Assembly (NCBI GenBank): GCA_937907215.1
Contig: CALESG010000006.1
Span: forward strand, 1 to 49,049
Direction: 5' to 3'
DNA: 49,049 bases
Source: an uncultured Ruminococcus sp.
GTDB taxonomy: Bacteria; Bacillota; Clostridia; Oscillospirales; Ruminococcaceae
The position numbers and the translations under genes are program-made. The stretch's first letter is position 1. Every line of letters starts with the position of its first letter. The notes under the pieces are model-generated. The model was not told where the DNA came from and did no database searches. It was given only the letters and a program-made list of their open reading frames with translations. This document shows positions 41,266 through 49,049 of the stretch, piece after piece.

Positions 41266-42387
41266 TTATTGATTAAACCCGTTTTTGCCATATGGCTTGC
41301 CGCACTTCGGACAGAACACTGCTCTGGGGTTATTTCTCTTCGTGCCGCAGCTCTGACAGAAAACAAGTTCTTCAACCTGTGAATCATTATTGACACCGTT
41401 TAAATAATTATTATCATTATGATTATTATCAATAGGTGTATGAATAGTTCTGGATCGCTTTCCGACTACTGCAATAATAAATGACGCTGCTGCAATAAGC
41501 ACGATCGCAGCTGCCGCTATGATAATAAACATTTTACTATCCAGCGTTGAACTGTCGTCATTATCATTTTTATTTGTAACAGCTGCAATTGCCTCTTCAT
41601 CTTTTATTGAAGTAGATGTAGCTGTTGTTGTTAAAGTTGTAGCAGGCGGCGTTGTTGCAGCTTCTGTAACAGTTACTGTAACTGTTACAGGCACTGTAAC
41701 TGTTACCATCACTGGTACTGTTACGGTTACTGTTTGCTTATTATTAGAATTAGAATTATTATTACTGCTATAGAAACTTACATAATTTGAATCTACCCAG
41801 CCATAATAATCGCCGTCATCTGTATCCCAACATTCATACCATGTTACTCCATGTGAATAGCAGTAATTATAGGCTGTTATATGCCAGCCATTTTGAACTC
41901 GATGCTGAACAGTCTGCGAACCGCCATAAAGAACATAATTATCAGTATATCCATAAACACCACTGCTATTTACATAGCCGCTTTGTGGCGACATACTGTA
42001 AGATGTGACACTTGATGAATTGCTTGATGAATTACTTGAACTGTAAAAATAAAGATAACTACTGTCTATCCAGCCATAATAATCTCCATCATCCGTATCC
42101 CAGCATTCATACCATGTTACTCCATGAGAATAATAGCTGTCATAAGCTGTTATATGCCAGCCATTATATACTCTATGCTGTGATTCAAAGCTGCCGCCAT
42201 ACTTGACATAATTTGTAGTATAACCATATAAACTGCCGGATCCGCTGTAAGAAACTTCACCTCTCTGTGCAGCATATACAGTTTCAGACTTATTCAGTCC
42301 AAGCACCGCAAAAGAAGACAACATAAATATAATAGCTAAGAATACTGACAATGCCTTATTCAACATTTTTTTCTTAGTATTCATCAT
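41266..42387 (-). CDS. Secreted/membrane protein with two SH3-like repeats, Val-Thr linker and C-terminal zinc ribbon
   Basis: A 373-residue protein: signal peptide or anchor (ALSVFLAIIFMLSSFAVLGL), two repeats of about 85 residues with the shared core HGVTWYECWDTDDGDYYGW, which look like bacterial SH3 (wall-binding) folds, then an alternating Val/Thr stretch (TVTVPVMVTVTVPVTVTVTV), a membrane helix (MFIIIAAAAIVLIAAASFII) and a last 60 residues with a zinc ribbon, CQSCG...CPKCG. The ribbon would be cytoplasmic. I do not recognise this combination. It starts 7 bases after serA without a clear ribosome site (possible coupling); the ATG one codon on is equally possible. Confidence 0.75.
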   Translation of the reverse strand: MMNTKKKMLNKALSVFLAIIFMLSSFAVLGLNKSETVYAAQRGEVSYSGSGSLYGYTTNYVKYGGSFESQHRVYNGWHITAYDSYYSHGVTWYECWDTDDGDYYGWIDSSYLYFYSSSNSSSNSSSVTSYSMSPQSGYVNSSGVYGYTDNYVLYGGSQTVQHRVQNGWHITAYNYCYSHGVTWYECWDTDDGDYYGWVDSNYVSFYSSNNNSNSNNKQTVTVTVPVMVTVTVPVTVTVTVTEAATTPPATTLTTTATSTSIKDEEAIAAVTNKNDNDDSSTLDSKMFIIIAAAAIVLIAAASFIIAVVGKRSRTIHTPIDNNHNDNNYLNGVNNDSQVEELVFCQSCGTKRNNPRAVFCPKCGKPYGKNGFNQ

Positions 42388-42394
42388 AAGTCGA

Positions 42395-43555
42395 TCAACC
42401 TATAACTCTTACTCTAATAACACCATCGATCTTAGTAATTGAATCTGCAAAAGCACCAGAAACATCACCATTAACATCAAGCATTGTATAAGCGAAATCG
42501 CCTCTGCTTGCATTTACCATATTTGCAATATTAAGTCCATTGTCTGCTGCGGCAGCTGTTATAGCTGCGATCATAGCAGGAACATTTTTATGAATAATGC
42601 AGATCTTTGTGCCTACAGCATTCATTTCAGCGTTAGGAAGATTTACACTGTTTTTTATATTTCCTGTTTCCAGATATTCCATAAGTTCATCTGCTGCCAT
42701 AACTGCACAATTGTCTTCACTCTCAGGAGTGGACGCACCAAGATGAGGTGTGGCAATGATACCCTCTGCATTTGCTGTTTTAGCATTCGGGAAATCAGTA
42801 CAATAGCAAGAAACCTTTCCTGATTCAAGTGCTGCGATCATATCATCATCATTTACCAGTTCGCCTCTTGCATAATTAAGAACTCTTACGCCGTCCTTCA
42901 TCTTTGCAATAGTTTCAGCATTTATCATACCCTCTGTATCCTTGTTGAAAGGAACATGAATTGTGATATAATCAGCTGCTGCAAATACATCATCATTTGA
43001 TTTTACAACTGTAACAGCAGGATTCAGTCTGAGCGCTGCACCTACTGACAAAAATGGATCTGTACCAACAACTTTCATGCCAAGTGAAATAGCAGCATTT
43101 GCAACAAGTGCGCCAATTGCACCAAGACCGATAATACCAAGTGTCTTGCCCTTTATCTCAGGACCTACAAACTGGCTCTTACCCTTTTCAACCTGCTTTG
43201 CAACTGTGGTTTCGCCGTCTTCAAGAGTACCTGCCCACTTGATTCCCTGTACTATTTTACGTGAGGACATGAGCATTCCCGTAATTACAAGTTCCTTTAC
43301 AGCATTTGCATTAGCACCGGGAGTATTAAATACACAAATTCCCTCTTCTGCACAACGTGCTGTAGGAATATTATTTACACCCGCACCTGCTCTTGCGATT
43401 GCAAGGAGATTATCGCCAAACTGCATATCATGCATAGCAGCACTTCTAACCATTATGGCATCAGGATTTTCTACATTATCACTCACATTGTAATTTTCAC
43501 TGAATCTGCCTGTACCGGCAGCAGAGATCTTATTAAGTGTTTCTATATTAAACAT
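42395..43555 (-). CDS. serA: D-3-phosphoglycerate dehydrogenase
   Basis: First step of serine synthesis. The 386 residues hold the NAD fold GKTLGIIGLGAIGALVANAA, the arginine region RSAAMHDMQ/AGAGVNNI, the ELV-containing NYARGELVNDDD, the catalytic His in ATPHLGASTPESE, and a C-terminal ACT domain (KICIIHKNVPAMIAAITAAA) that may bind serine. AAAGGA precedes the ATG at 43555; the longer frame lies inside serC's 3' end. It follows serC by 25 bases. Confidence 0.95.
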   Translation of the reverse strand: MFNIETLNKISAAGTGRFSENYNVSDNVENPDAIMVRSAAMHDMQFGDNLLAIARAGAGVNNIPTARCAEEGICVFNTPGANANAVKELVITGMLMSSRKIVQGIKWAGTLEDGETTVAKQVEKGKSQFVGPEIKGKTLGIIGLGAIGALVANAAISLGMKVVGTDPFLSVGAALRLNPAVTVVKSNDDVFAAADYITIHVPFNKDTEGMINAETIAKMKDGVRVLNYARGELVNDDDMIAALESGKVSCYCTDFPNAKTANAEGIIATPHLGASTPESEDNCAVMAADELMEYLETGNIKNSVNLPNAEMNAVGTKICIIHKNVPAMIAAITAAAADNGLNIANMVNASRGDFAYTMLDVNGDVSGAFADSITKIDGVIRVRVIG

Positions 43556-43580
43556 TTCAATATGTCCTTTCCGGTCTGGT

Positions 43581-44666
43581 TTATGCGTTTTCTTCCTCAA
43601 ACTTCTTCATGAAAGCAACCAGAGCTTCAACGCCTTCAACAGGCATAGCATTATAAATAGATGCTCTCATACCGCCAACTGTTCTATGACCCTTGAGGTT
43701 TTCAAAACCGGCAGCCTTTGCTTCCTTTACGAATTTAGCATCAAGATCCTTATCACCTGTTACAAACGGAACATTCATAAGTGAACGGTCTTCCTTGCGT
43801 ACAGTACCCTTGAAAAGCTTGCTCTGGTCAAGGAAATTATAAAGAATAGCAGCCTTTTTCTCATTGTGAGCCTTCATAGCTTCAAGTCCGCCCATTTTCT
43901 TTATCCACTTGAATACCTTGCCGCAAATGTATATACCATAGCAAGGCGGTGTATTATACATAGAGCCATTATCAGCCTGTGTCTTCCACTTAAGCATTGT
44001 AGGAGTGTTGGAAATAGGTGTTTCCTCGGGAATAAGATCCTCACGGATTATCATTATAACAACGCCGGCAGGACCTATATTTTTCTGAACGCCACCCCAA
44101 ATAACACCGTACTTAGAAACATCAACCGGTTCACTTAAGAAACATGAAGAAACATCTGCAACCAACGGCTTACCCTTTGTATTTGGCAGAGTCTTGTATT
44201 TAGTACCATAAATTGTATTATTTTCGCAAATATAAACATAATCAGCATCTTCTGGTATATCAAGATCCGAACAATCCGGTATATATGAGAATGTTTCATC
44301 TTCAGAAGATGCGAGCTTGATAGCTTCGCCGTACTTCTGACCTTCCTGATAAGCCTTTTTAGCCCACTGACCTGTAACGATATAGCCAGCCTTGCCATTC
44401 TTCATCATATTCATAGGAATAGCAGAAAACTGCTGTGATGCACCACCCTGTAAGAAAAGCACCTTGTAATTATCAGGTATATTCATCAGCTCTCTGAGAT
44501 CCTTTTCTGCTTCATCAATGATCTGCTGGAACGCAGCACTTCTGTGACTCATTTCCATAACAGACATACCGCAGCCACGATAATCAAGCATTTCTTCTGC
44601 TGCTTCTTTTAATACTTCTTCCGGTAATACAGCCGGACCTGCACTGAAATTATAAACTCTCTTCAT
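43581..44666 (-). CDS. serC: Phosphoserine aminotransferase
   Basis: Second step of serine synthesis, 361 residues, PLP enzyme. It starts MKRVYNFSAGPAVLPEEVLK; the substrate loop is SHRSAAFQQIIDEAE, the phosphate-binding GGASQQFSAIPMN, and the PLP lysine lies in GVQKNIGPAGVVIMI; the C-terminal VGGMRASIYNAMP is typical. GGAGG 8 bases before the ATG at 44666 decides the start. serB is not in the window. Confidence 0.96.
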   Translation of the reverse strand: MKRVYNFSAGPAVLPEEVLKEAAEEMLDYRGCGMSVMEMSHRSAAFQQIIDEAEKDLRELMNIPDNYKVLFLQGGASQQFSAIPMNMMKNGKAGYIVTGQWAKKAYQEGQKYGEAIKLASSEDETFSYIPDCSDLDIPEDADYVYICENNTIYGTKYKTLPNTKGKPLVADVSSCFLSEPVDVSKYGVIWGGVQKNIGPAGVVIMIIREDLIPEETPISNTPTMLKWKTQADNGSMYNTPPCYGIYICGKVFKWIKKMGGLEAMKAHNEKKAAILYNFLDQSKLFKGTVRKEDRSLMNVPFVTGDKDLDAKFVKEAKAAGFENLKGHRTVGGMRASIYNAMPVEGVEALVAFMKKFEEENA

Positions 44667-44737
44667 TGCACAAACCTCCAAAAATCGCACATGAGCCTAT
44701 CTCCCGTATGCTTTAATAATATATACTAACAAAATCT

Positions 44738-44766
44738 ATTATACGCCCTTTTCCAAGCATTGTCAA
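44738..44766 (-). promoter_or_regulatory. Consensus promoter of serC-serA
   Basis: On the minus strand TTGACA (44766-44761), a 17-base spacer, TATAAT (44743-44738). Confidence 0.9.
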
Positions 44767-44792
44767 GTACAGTGTTTTAAATTTCTGACAAT

Positions 44793-44844
44793 TAAGCCTT
44801 GCTGCCGATCTTATAAAAATCATATATAATAGCAGCAAGGCTTA
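44793..44844. terminator. Inverted repeat, probable terminator after the lipoprotein gene
   Basis: TAAGCCTTGCTGC pairs exactly with GCAGCAAGGCTTA across a 26-base AT-rich loop. The T run is weak, so termination is likely but not certain. Confidence 0.6.
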
Positions 44845-44881
44845 TAAGAACATGTCAAATCAGCAAAATCAAAAACGCAAT

Positions 44882-45604
44882 TTAGCCCAAGATCCTATAT
44901 TCGTCACCGGAAACTGTCATAAGCAGTTCCATATCTTTTAGGATCTCAAGTTCTTGACCGTCACAGTCAGCAGTCATTGTAAATTTCACATTTATAACAT
45001 CATCGCACTGCTTCTTAAGTTCTTCTGAAAATCCCTCACCAATAAGCGTATCATACTGTGCGAGATATTCATCTATAGCAGAACCATCTTCATCATCACT
45101 GTCAGTTGTTGAATTAAGCTTCAATTTTGTTATGCGAACTTCTTTTACATCTTCTCCTGAATTCGCATTTACAGCAGCGTCCATAATAGTCTGATGCATT
45201 GTTTCAAATGATGTCTGCATTCCATAGCCGTAATTTCCATCAAGCCATGAGTTGTACACCTGAAAATAATATGGATCAAGTGTAGCCTTGTAATCATCAT
45301 ATTTCTGATTGATAATAGCTGTAAAATAGTCATTTATAGTATCTGCACAATTATCATTTACATCAGTTCCATCATATTCAAGCGGAATATTTGCTTGAAC
45401 AGTTGCATCTTCTACATCCGAACTTTCATCTGCATTTGAATCTGCATCTTTTTCAGAATCATTTTCTGCCTTGCTTGATGAATCAGCCTCAGATGAACTG
45501 CTGCTGTCAGATGTGCTGCTGTCATCTTGTCCGCCGCAGCCAAAGAGTGACATTGACATAGCTGCTGCCATAAAAACAGGAAGCATCTTTTTTATTACTG
45601 ACAT
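44882..45604 (-). CDS. Lipoprotein of unknown function
   Basis: A 240-residue lipoprotein: signal peptide with lipobox MSLFGCGG, a Ser/Asp/Glu-rich spacer of about 50 residues, and a globular domain starting near EYDGTDVNDNCADTINDYFT that I do not recognise (helical, with an ITKLKLNST strand and a DYFTAIINQKYDDYKATL helix). It has the feel of surface proteins with a DUF5105-like fold, but I would not assign it. Follows the leucine-rich-repeat lipoprotein by 33 bases, so the pair is likely an operon. Confidence 0.72.
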   Translation of the reverse strand: MSVIKKMLPVFMAAAMSMSLFGCGGQDDSSTSDSSSSSEADSSSKAENDSEKDADSNADESSDVEDATVQANIPLEYDGTDVNDNCADTINDYFTAIINQKYDDYKATLDPYYFQVYNSWLDGNYGYGMQTSFETMHQTIMDAAVNANSGEDVKEVRITKLKLNSTTDSDDEDGSAIDEYLAQYDTLIGEGFSEELKKQCDDVINVKFTMTADCDGQELEILKDMELLMTVSGDEYRILG

Positions 45605-45637
45605 ATTTTTTATTCCTTTCTGGTCAAGCACTTATCA

Positions 45638-46297
45638 TCAAAGTGCTTCTGTAGTAAATCCGTTTTCATTTGCCCAATCGCTTATCTTTGAACCGGAAGG
45701 ACAAGTGATAACTAAATCATGCATAACTTCGCTATCAAGTCCCCAGCTTTCGTAAATAACACTCTTGCTTTCGATAATGAGATTCTTAAGGCTTCCGCAG
45801 CCGCTGAATGTTTCTTCCATAATTTGTGCAACGCTTTCTGGAATTGTTACATTATCAAGAGCAGAGCAGCTTGCAAATGCTGCACGTCTGATAGTTACAG
45901 TAGTGCTTGGAATATTTATAGATTCCAGCTTTCCACAATCCATAAATGCACTCTCGCCTATATAAGTTATTCCTTCCGGAAGAGTAACATCTGTAAGATC
46001 CCAGTTAGCTTCAAAAGCGTGGTCTTCAATTGCAGTTACTGTCATACCGTCAATATTATCCGGAACACTTATAACAGCGTCACTTCCGATATATCCGCTT
46101 ACAGCAATAGTACCGTCTTCATTTTTAACATAAAGATAATCAGTATTTGAACTATATTCTGCAACTGTTTCAACCACACCCATAGTTCCTTCTGTATAAC
46201 TTGTTTTATCAGAACCCGTACTACAGCCTGTCAGTGAAAAAACTGTAGCTGCTGTAAGAATAGCTGCCCAAAACTGTTTTTTTGTGATATTATACAT
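45638..46297 (-). CDS. Lipoprotein with BspA-type leucine-rich repeats
   Basis: A 219-residue protein with lipobox VFSLTGCSTG and, from about residue 85, four to five LRR_5-type repeats: DNIDGMTVTAIEDHAFEANW, LTDVTLPEGITYIGESAFMD, KLESINIPSTTVTIRRAAFA, LDNVTIPESVAQIMEETFSG. Such repeats mediate surface binding. AAAGGA with 8-base spacing favours the ATG at 46297 over one two codons earlier. Lies between typA and the other lipoprotein gene. Confidence 0.85.
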   Translation of the reverse strand: MYNITKKQFWAAILTAATVFSLTGCSTGSDKTSYTEGTMGVVETVAEYSSNTDYLYVKNEDGTIAVSGYIGSDAVISVPDNIDGMTVTAIEDHAFEANWDLTDVTLPEGITYIGESAFMDCGKLESINIPSTTVTIRRAAFASCSALDNVTIPESVAQIMEETFSGCGSLKNLIIESKSVIYESWGLDSEVMHDLVITCPSGSKISDWANENGFTTEAL

Positions 46298-46361
46298 AAA
46301 CATCTTCCTTTCTAATATCTTAAAACTCGTTCTCATAAAATAAAAATGATATTTGTTTGAT

Positions 46362-48185
46362 TTACTGTTTCTTGCCTCTCTGCTTTGCACGAAGCTGATT
46401 GCTGAGAATTTGCTTACGAATACGCAATGATTTTGGAGTTACCTCTAAAAGTTCATCATCAGCAAGGAATTCAAGACAATCTTCAAGGCTGAGATTTCTT
46501 GGCGGAACAAGACGAAGTGCATCATCGCTTCCGCTCGCTCTTGTGTTTGTAAGGTGCTTTCTCTTGCAGACATTTACCACAAGATCTTCTGTCTTTGGAG
46601 AAGAACCTACTATCATGCCTTCATAAACTGGAACGCCTGCACCGATAAACAACGCTCCTCTCTCCTGTGCATTATAAAGGCCATATGTTACAGCTTCACC
46701 GGTTTCAAATGAAATAAGAGAGCCAGTATTTCTTCTTGGAATATCGCCCTTATAAGGCTCATATCCATGGAATACACTATTCATTATTCCTTCGCCCTTT
46801 GTATCAGTGAGGAATTCGCTCTTGTAGCCAAAAAGCCCTCTTGCCGGAATCAAAAATGTGATTCTTGTTCTTCCGCCTTGTGGATGCATATCCTGCATTT
46901 CAGCTTTTCTTGTTCCAAGCTTTTCCATAACAGAACCAACGCATTCATCAGGCACATCGATCATAACCTCTTCGATAGGCTCATAACGCTTGCCGTCCAC
47001 TTCCTTGTAGAGAACTCTCGGTGTAGAAACGCCCAACTCATAGCCCTCTCTTCTCATATTTTCAATAAGAATAGAAAGGTGCATCTCTCCTCTGCCTGCC
47101 ACACGGAAGGCATCTGTGCTGTCTGTTTCTGTTACTCTCAAGGATACATCACGCAGTAACTCACGCATAAGTCTGTCACGAAGCTGTCTTGAAGTAACAA
47201 ACTTGCCCTCTTTTCCTGCAAATGGACTGTCGTTTACCAAAAATGTCATTTCAACTGTCGGTTCACTGATTTTTGTAAATGGAAGCGGTTCAAAGCATTC
47301 AGGTGCACATACAGTATCACCTATGGAAATATTTTCAATACCGCTTATCCAAACAATATCGCCAACCGTAGCACTTTCACTTGGAACTCTCTGAAGTCCC
47401 TGAATCTGCAAAAGTGAAACTACTTTATTTCTGCGAGTTTCATCAGGATTATGATAATTACCTATAATGATCGGCTGATTTACACGAATAGAACCTCTGG
47501 ATATTCTGCCTACTGCTATTCTTCCCACATATTCATTGTAATCAATAGAAGAAATAAGCATTTGAAGAGGTTCTTCAGGCTCGCCTTCAGGCGGATCTAT
47601 ATAATTTATGATAGTGTCAAAAAGCGGTACAAGATTTTTTCCTTCTTCAAATGGCTCCGGACTTGCAGTACCTGCTCTGCCTGAGCAATAAAGGAATGGT
47701 GTGTTTTCAAGCTGTTCTTCACTTGCATCAAGATCCATAAGCAACTCTAAAACCTCATCACCGATCTCATCAAGTCTTGCATCCGGTCTATCTATCTTAT
47801 TTACAACAACGATAATCTTAAGGTTCATTTCCAGCGCCTTTTGGAGAACGAATCTTGTCTGAGGCATAGGACCTTCAGCAGCGTCTACCAGCAGCAAAGC
47901 ACCGTCAACCATACTGAGAACACGTTCGACTTCGCCGCCGAAGTCAGCATGTCCGGGAGTGTCAATGATATTTATTTTAATATCTCCATACTTTACAGAT
48001 GTATTCTTTGCCAGAATAGTAATGCCACGTTCACGCTCCAAGTCACCTGAGTCCATTACACGATCAGCAACATTCTGATTTTCACGAAAAACGCCTCCTT
48101 GTTTAAGCATCTCATCAACAAGAGTTGTTTTGCCGTGGTCAACATGGGCGATAATAGCAACATTTCTTAAATCTTCTCTAATCAT
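46362..48185 (-). CDS. typA: Ribosome-associated GTPase TypA/BipA
   Basis: A 607-residue translational GTPase. G1 AHVDHGKTTLVDEML, the G2 region RERGITILAKN, G3 DTPGHADFGGEVERV and G4 VVNKIDRPDARLDE are visible, then EF-G-like domains II, III and V and the BipA C-terminal domain. It acts on ribosome assembly and stress adaptation. GAGG precedes the ATG. No strong promoter is seen between it and the tRNA terminator. Confidence 0.97.
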   Translation of the reverse strand: MIREDLRNVAIIAHVDHGKTTLVDEMLKQGGVFRENQNVADRVMDSGDLERERGITILAKNTSVKYGDIKINIIDTPGHADFGGEVERVLSMVDGALLLVDAAEGPMPQTRFVLQKALEMNLKIIVVVNKIDRPDARLDEIGDEVLELLMDLDASEEQLENTPFLYCSGRAGTASPEPFEEGKNLVPLFDTIINYIDPPEGEPEEPLQMLISSIDYNEYVGRIAVGRISRGSIRVNQPIIIGNYHNPDETRRNKVVSLLQIQGLQRVPSESATVGDIVWISGIENISIGDTVCAPECFEPLPFTKISEPTVEMTFLVNDSPFAGKEGKFVTSRQLRDRLMRELLRDVSLRVTETDSTDAFRVAGRGEMHLSILIENMRREGYELGVSTPRVLYKEVDGKRYEPIEEVMIDVPDECVGSVMEKLGTRKAEMQDMHPQGGRTRITFLIPARGLFGYKSEFLTDTKGEGIMNSVFHGYEPYKGDIPRRNTGSLISFETGEAVTYGLYNAQERGALFIGAGVPVYEGMIVGSSPKTEDLVVNVCKRKHLTNTRASGSDDALRLVPPRNLSLEDCLEFLADDELLEVTPKSLRIRKQILSNQLRAKQRGKKQ

Positions 48186-48225
48186 AAATCAAAACCTCTT
48201 TCATCTGATAAATACAGTGAATATA

Positions 48226-48262
48226 CAAAAAACAGGTAAAACCAAACGGTCTTACCTGTTTC
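48226..48262 (-). terminator. Terminator of the tRNA-Thr/tRNA-Tyr unit
   Basis: On the minus strand ACAGGTAA / TTACCTGT (48259-48232) followed by TTTTTTG. Confidence 0.85.
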
Positions 48263-48266
48263 TGAT

Positions 48267-48351
48267 TGGTGGGGGAGGACGGATTCGAACCATCGAAGCT
48301 AGAAGCAACAGATTTACAGTCTGCCCCCTTTGGCCACTCGGGAACTCCCCC
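48267..48351 (-). tRNA. tRNA-Tyr (GTA)
   Basis: Class II tRNA with a long variable arm; acceptor GGGGGAG/CTCCCCC, anticodon loop CTGTAAA with GTA, T-loop TTCGAAT; CCA encoded. It follows the tRNA-Thr on the same transcript. Confidence 0.96.
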
Positions 48352-48377
48352 GTTTGTTAAGTTGAATAAAAATAAAA

Positions 48378-48447
48378 TGGAGCTGGTGGACGGACTCCCG
48401 ACCTGCTGATTACAAATCAGCTGCTCTACCAACTGAGCTACACCAGC
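48378..48447 (-). pseudogene. tRNA-Thr (TGT) with a deleted T-arm half
   Basis: Acceptor GCTGGTG/CACCAGC, D-arm, anticodon arm GCTGATTTGTAATCAGC (TGT) and CCA are normal. Between the anticodon stem and the acceptor there are only 16 bases (AGGTCGGGAGTCCGTC) instead of about 22: the 5' part of the T-stem and the TTC of the T-loop are missing. Probably non-functional, or a sequencing error. Confidence 0.8.
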
Positions 48448-48464
48448 GTCTTACAACGTTATTT

Positions 48465-48493
48465 ATTATAACATATTTCCATGAATTTGTCAA
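48465..48493 (-). promoter_or_regulatory. Consensus promoter of the tRNA-Thr/Tyr unit
   Basis: On the minus strand TTGACA (48493-48488), 17-base spacer, TATAAT (48470-48465). Confidence 0.92.
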
Positions 48494-48612
48494 GTGTTTT
48501 TTAAAAGAACTTTTTATGAACTTTATTTTAACATTTGACGTTTCAATTCAAGCATCAACTATTTATATTAAGCTGTACTCGAACATCATATATCAATATT
48601 CGAGTACAACGT

Positions 48613-48689
48613 TGGTCGAGACGACAGGATTCGAACCTGCGGCGTCTTGCTCCCAAAGCAAGCACTCTACCAAGCTGAGTTACGTCTCG
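48613..48689 (-). tRNA. tRNA-Pro (TGG)
   Basis: Acceptor CGAGACG/CGTCTCG, anticodon arm CTTGCTTTGGGAGCAAG with TGG, T-loop TTCGAAT, CCA encoded at 48615-48613. Confidence 0.96.
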
Positions 48690-48726
48690 CTCTTTAAGTT
48701 TAACACTTGTCCGTTGCGACTTTGTA

Positions 48727-48755
48727 ATTATATCACATGCAGAAGATATTGTCAA
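48727..48755 (-). promoter_or_regulatory. Consensus promoter of tRNA-Pro(TGG)
   Basis: On the minus strand TTGACA (48755-48750), 17-base spacer, TATAAT (48732-48727). Confidence 0.92.
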
Positions 48756-48962
48756 GCATTTTTTTGATTTTTTTGCAACTTTGACGTTGTGCTGTAAGTT
48801 TTATTGTGTTTTGAATCATATTATGTAATATCTGTACAAATTCTTGACGAATATGCATTTATATCAAATATCAAATCATAAAATGCTGATTTTTTGCGAT
48901 TTTTTGCCCAGTTGAAAAAATCAAACAATTTAAGCAGTTTCAAGTAAAAGACAAACAAAAAG

Positions 48963-48990
48963 CAAAAAGTCCGCCCCTATTGGAACAGAC
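48963..48990 (-). terminator. Terminator after tRNA-Gly
   Basis: On the minus strand GTCTGTTCC, loop AATA, GGGGCGGAC (three G-U pairs), then TTTTTGC. The bases 48756-48962 between it and the tRNA-Pro promoter show nothing else I can name. Confidence 0.8.
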
Positions 48991-48994
48991 CTCG

Positions 48995-49049
48995 TGGAGC
49001 GGATTACGAGGCTCGAACTCGCTACCTCCACCTTGGCAAGGTGGCGCTC
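48995..49049 (-). tRNA. tRNA-Gly (GCC), partial
   Basis: The 3' 55 bases: anticodon arm CCACCTTGCCAAGGTGG with GCC, T-loop TTCGAGC, ATCCGC acceptor strand and CCA. The 5' part lies beyond the right edge. Confidence 0.92.

Noticed and set aside
41690..41750. Repeated ACTGTAACTGTTAC pattern resembling an iteron array
   Set aside because: It is the Val-Thr linker coding sequence of the SH3-like protein.
41785..42220. Two similar 170-base blocks that could be a duplication or short CRISPR-like repeat
   Set aside because: They are the two tandem SH3-like protein repeats; there are no spacers or regular short repeats.
44667..44790. T-box or other riboswitch before serC
   Set aside because: The leader between the promoter and GGAGG is too short and lacks T-box motifs.
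1..49049. CRISPR arrays, restriction or other known defence genes
   Set aside because: No regularly spaced repeats and no nuclease, methylase or Cas-like protein were seen.

Overview
The window looks like the chromosome of a Ruminococcus-like member of the Clostridia (Oscillospiraceae). It is AT-rich, Shine-Dalgarno sites are strong (AAGGAGG type), the spore genes yabP and yabQ are present, and six secreted proteins carry dockerin modules, the hallmark of cellulosome-type complexes. Genus is inferred from this gene content only.

Layout. 1-3,806: minus-strand housekeeping operon ylxM-ffh-rpsP-khpA-rimM-trmD (trmD runs off the left edge). 3,848-7,410: a single-domain PAS protein, a large pectate lyase/ricin-lectin/dockerin protein, and a mobile-looking repeat. 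7,551-13,191: SDR reductase, DUF896 protein, cdd, ackA, tmcAL, a degenerate C39-like membrane protein and rnhA. 13,211-17,000: a secreted-protein island with a stand-alone dockerin, a V8-like serine protease and two mosaic paralogous dockerin proteins. 17,178-18,838: yabP-yabQ-divIC-yabR. 19,078-21,021: a papain-family protease with dockerin. 21,138-21,572: tRNA-Asn and tRNA-Pro. 21,585-25,871: a decayed mobile-element remnant flanked by direct repeats, with excisionase-like, DUF6291, broken sigma-like, and repressor genes, followed by a broken DUF4417 gene. 25,951-28,776: SRP RNA-dnaX-ebfC-recR. 28,831-36,721: truncated XRE gene, udp, a C39-like dockerin protein, sugar isomerase-like protein, nrdR, two small membrane proteins, rsuA-type synthase, msmX-type ATPase and alr. 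37,028-46,297: SLOG protein, queH, ricT-holB, folT behind a THF riboswitch, an SH3-like membrane protein, serC-serA, and two lipoproteins. 46,362-49,049: typA and tRNA genes for Tyr, Thr (defective), Pro and Gly (cut by the right edge).

How the genes work together. The pectate lyase, proteases and dockerin proteins form the extracellular degradation arm. The msmX-type ATPase would energise sugar importers encoded elsewhere. cdd and udp serve pyrimidine salvage. ackA makes ATP plus acetate, and the divergent tmcAL uses acetate to modify tRNA-Met.

The least expected signals are: two families of short inverted-repeat elements that share one hybrid copy; a tRNA-Thr that lacks part of its T-arm; a C39-like protein with both catalytic residues replaced; a 34-bp periodic operator array over a repressor promoter; an iteron-like CCAGACAA cluster; and the mosaic duplication of the dockerin paralogues. 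I did not find a convincing complete new defence or mobile system. The strongest candidates for something undescribed are the repeat families and the stand-alone-dockerin/protease operon.
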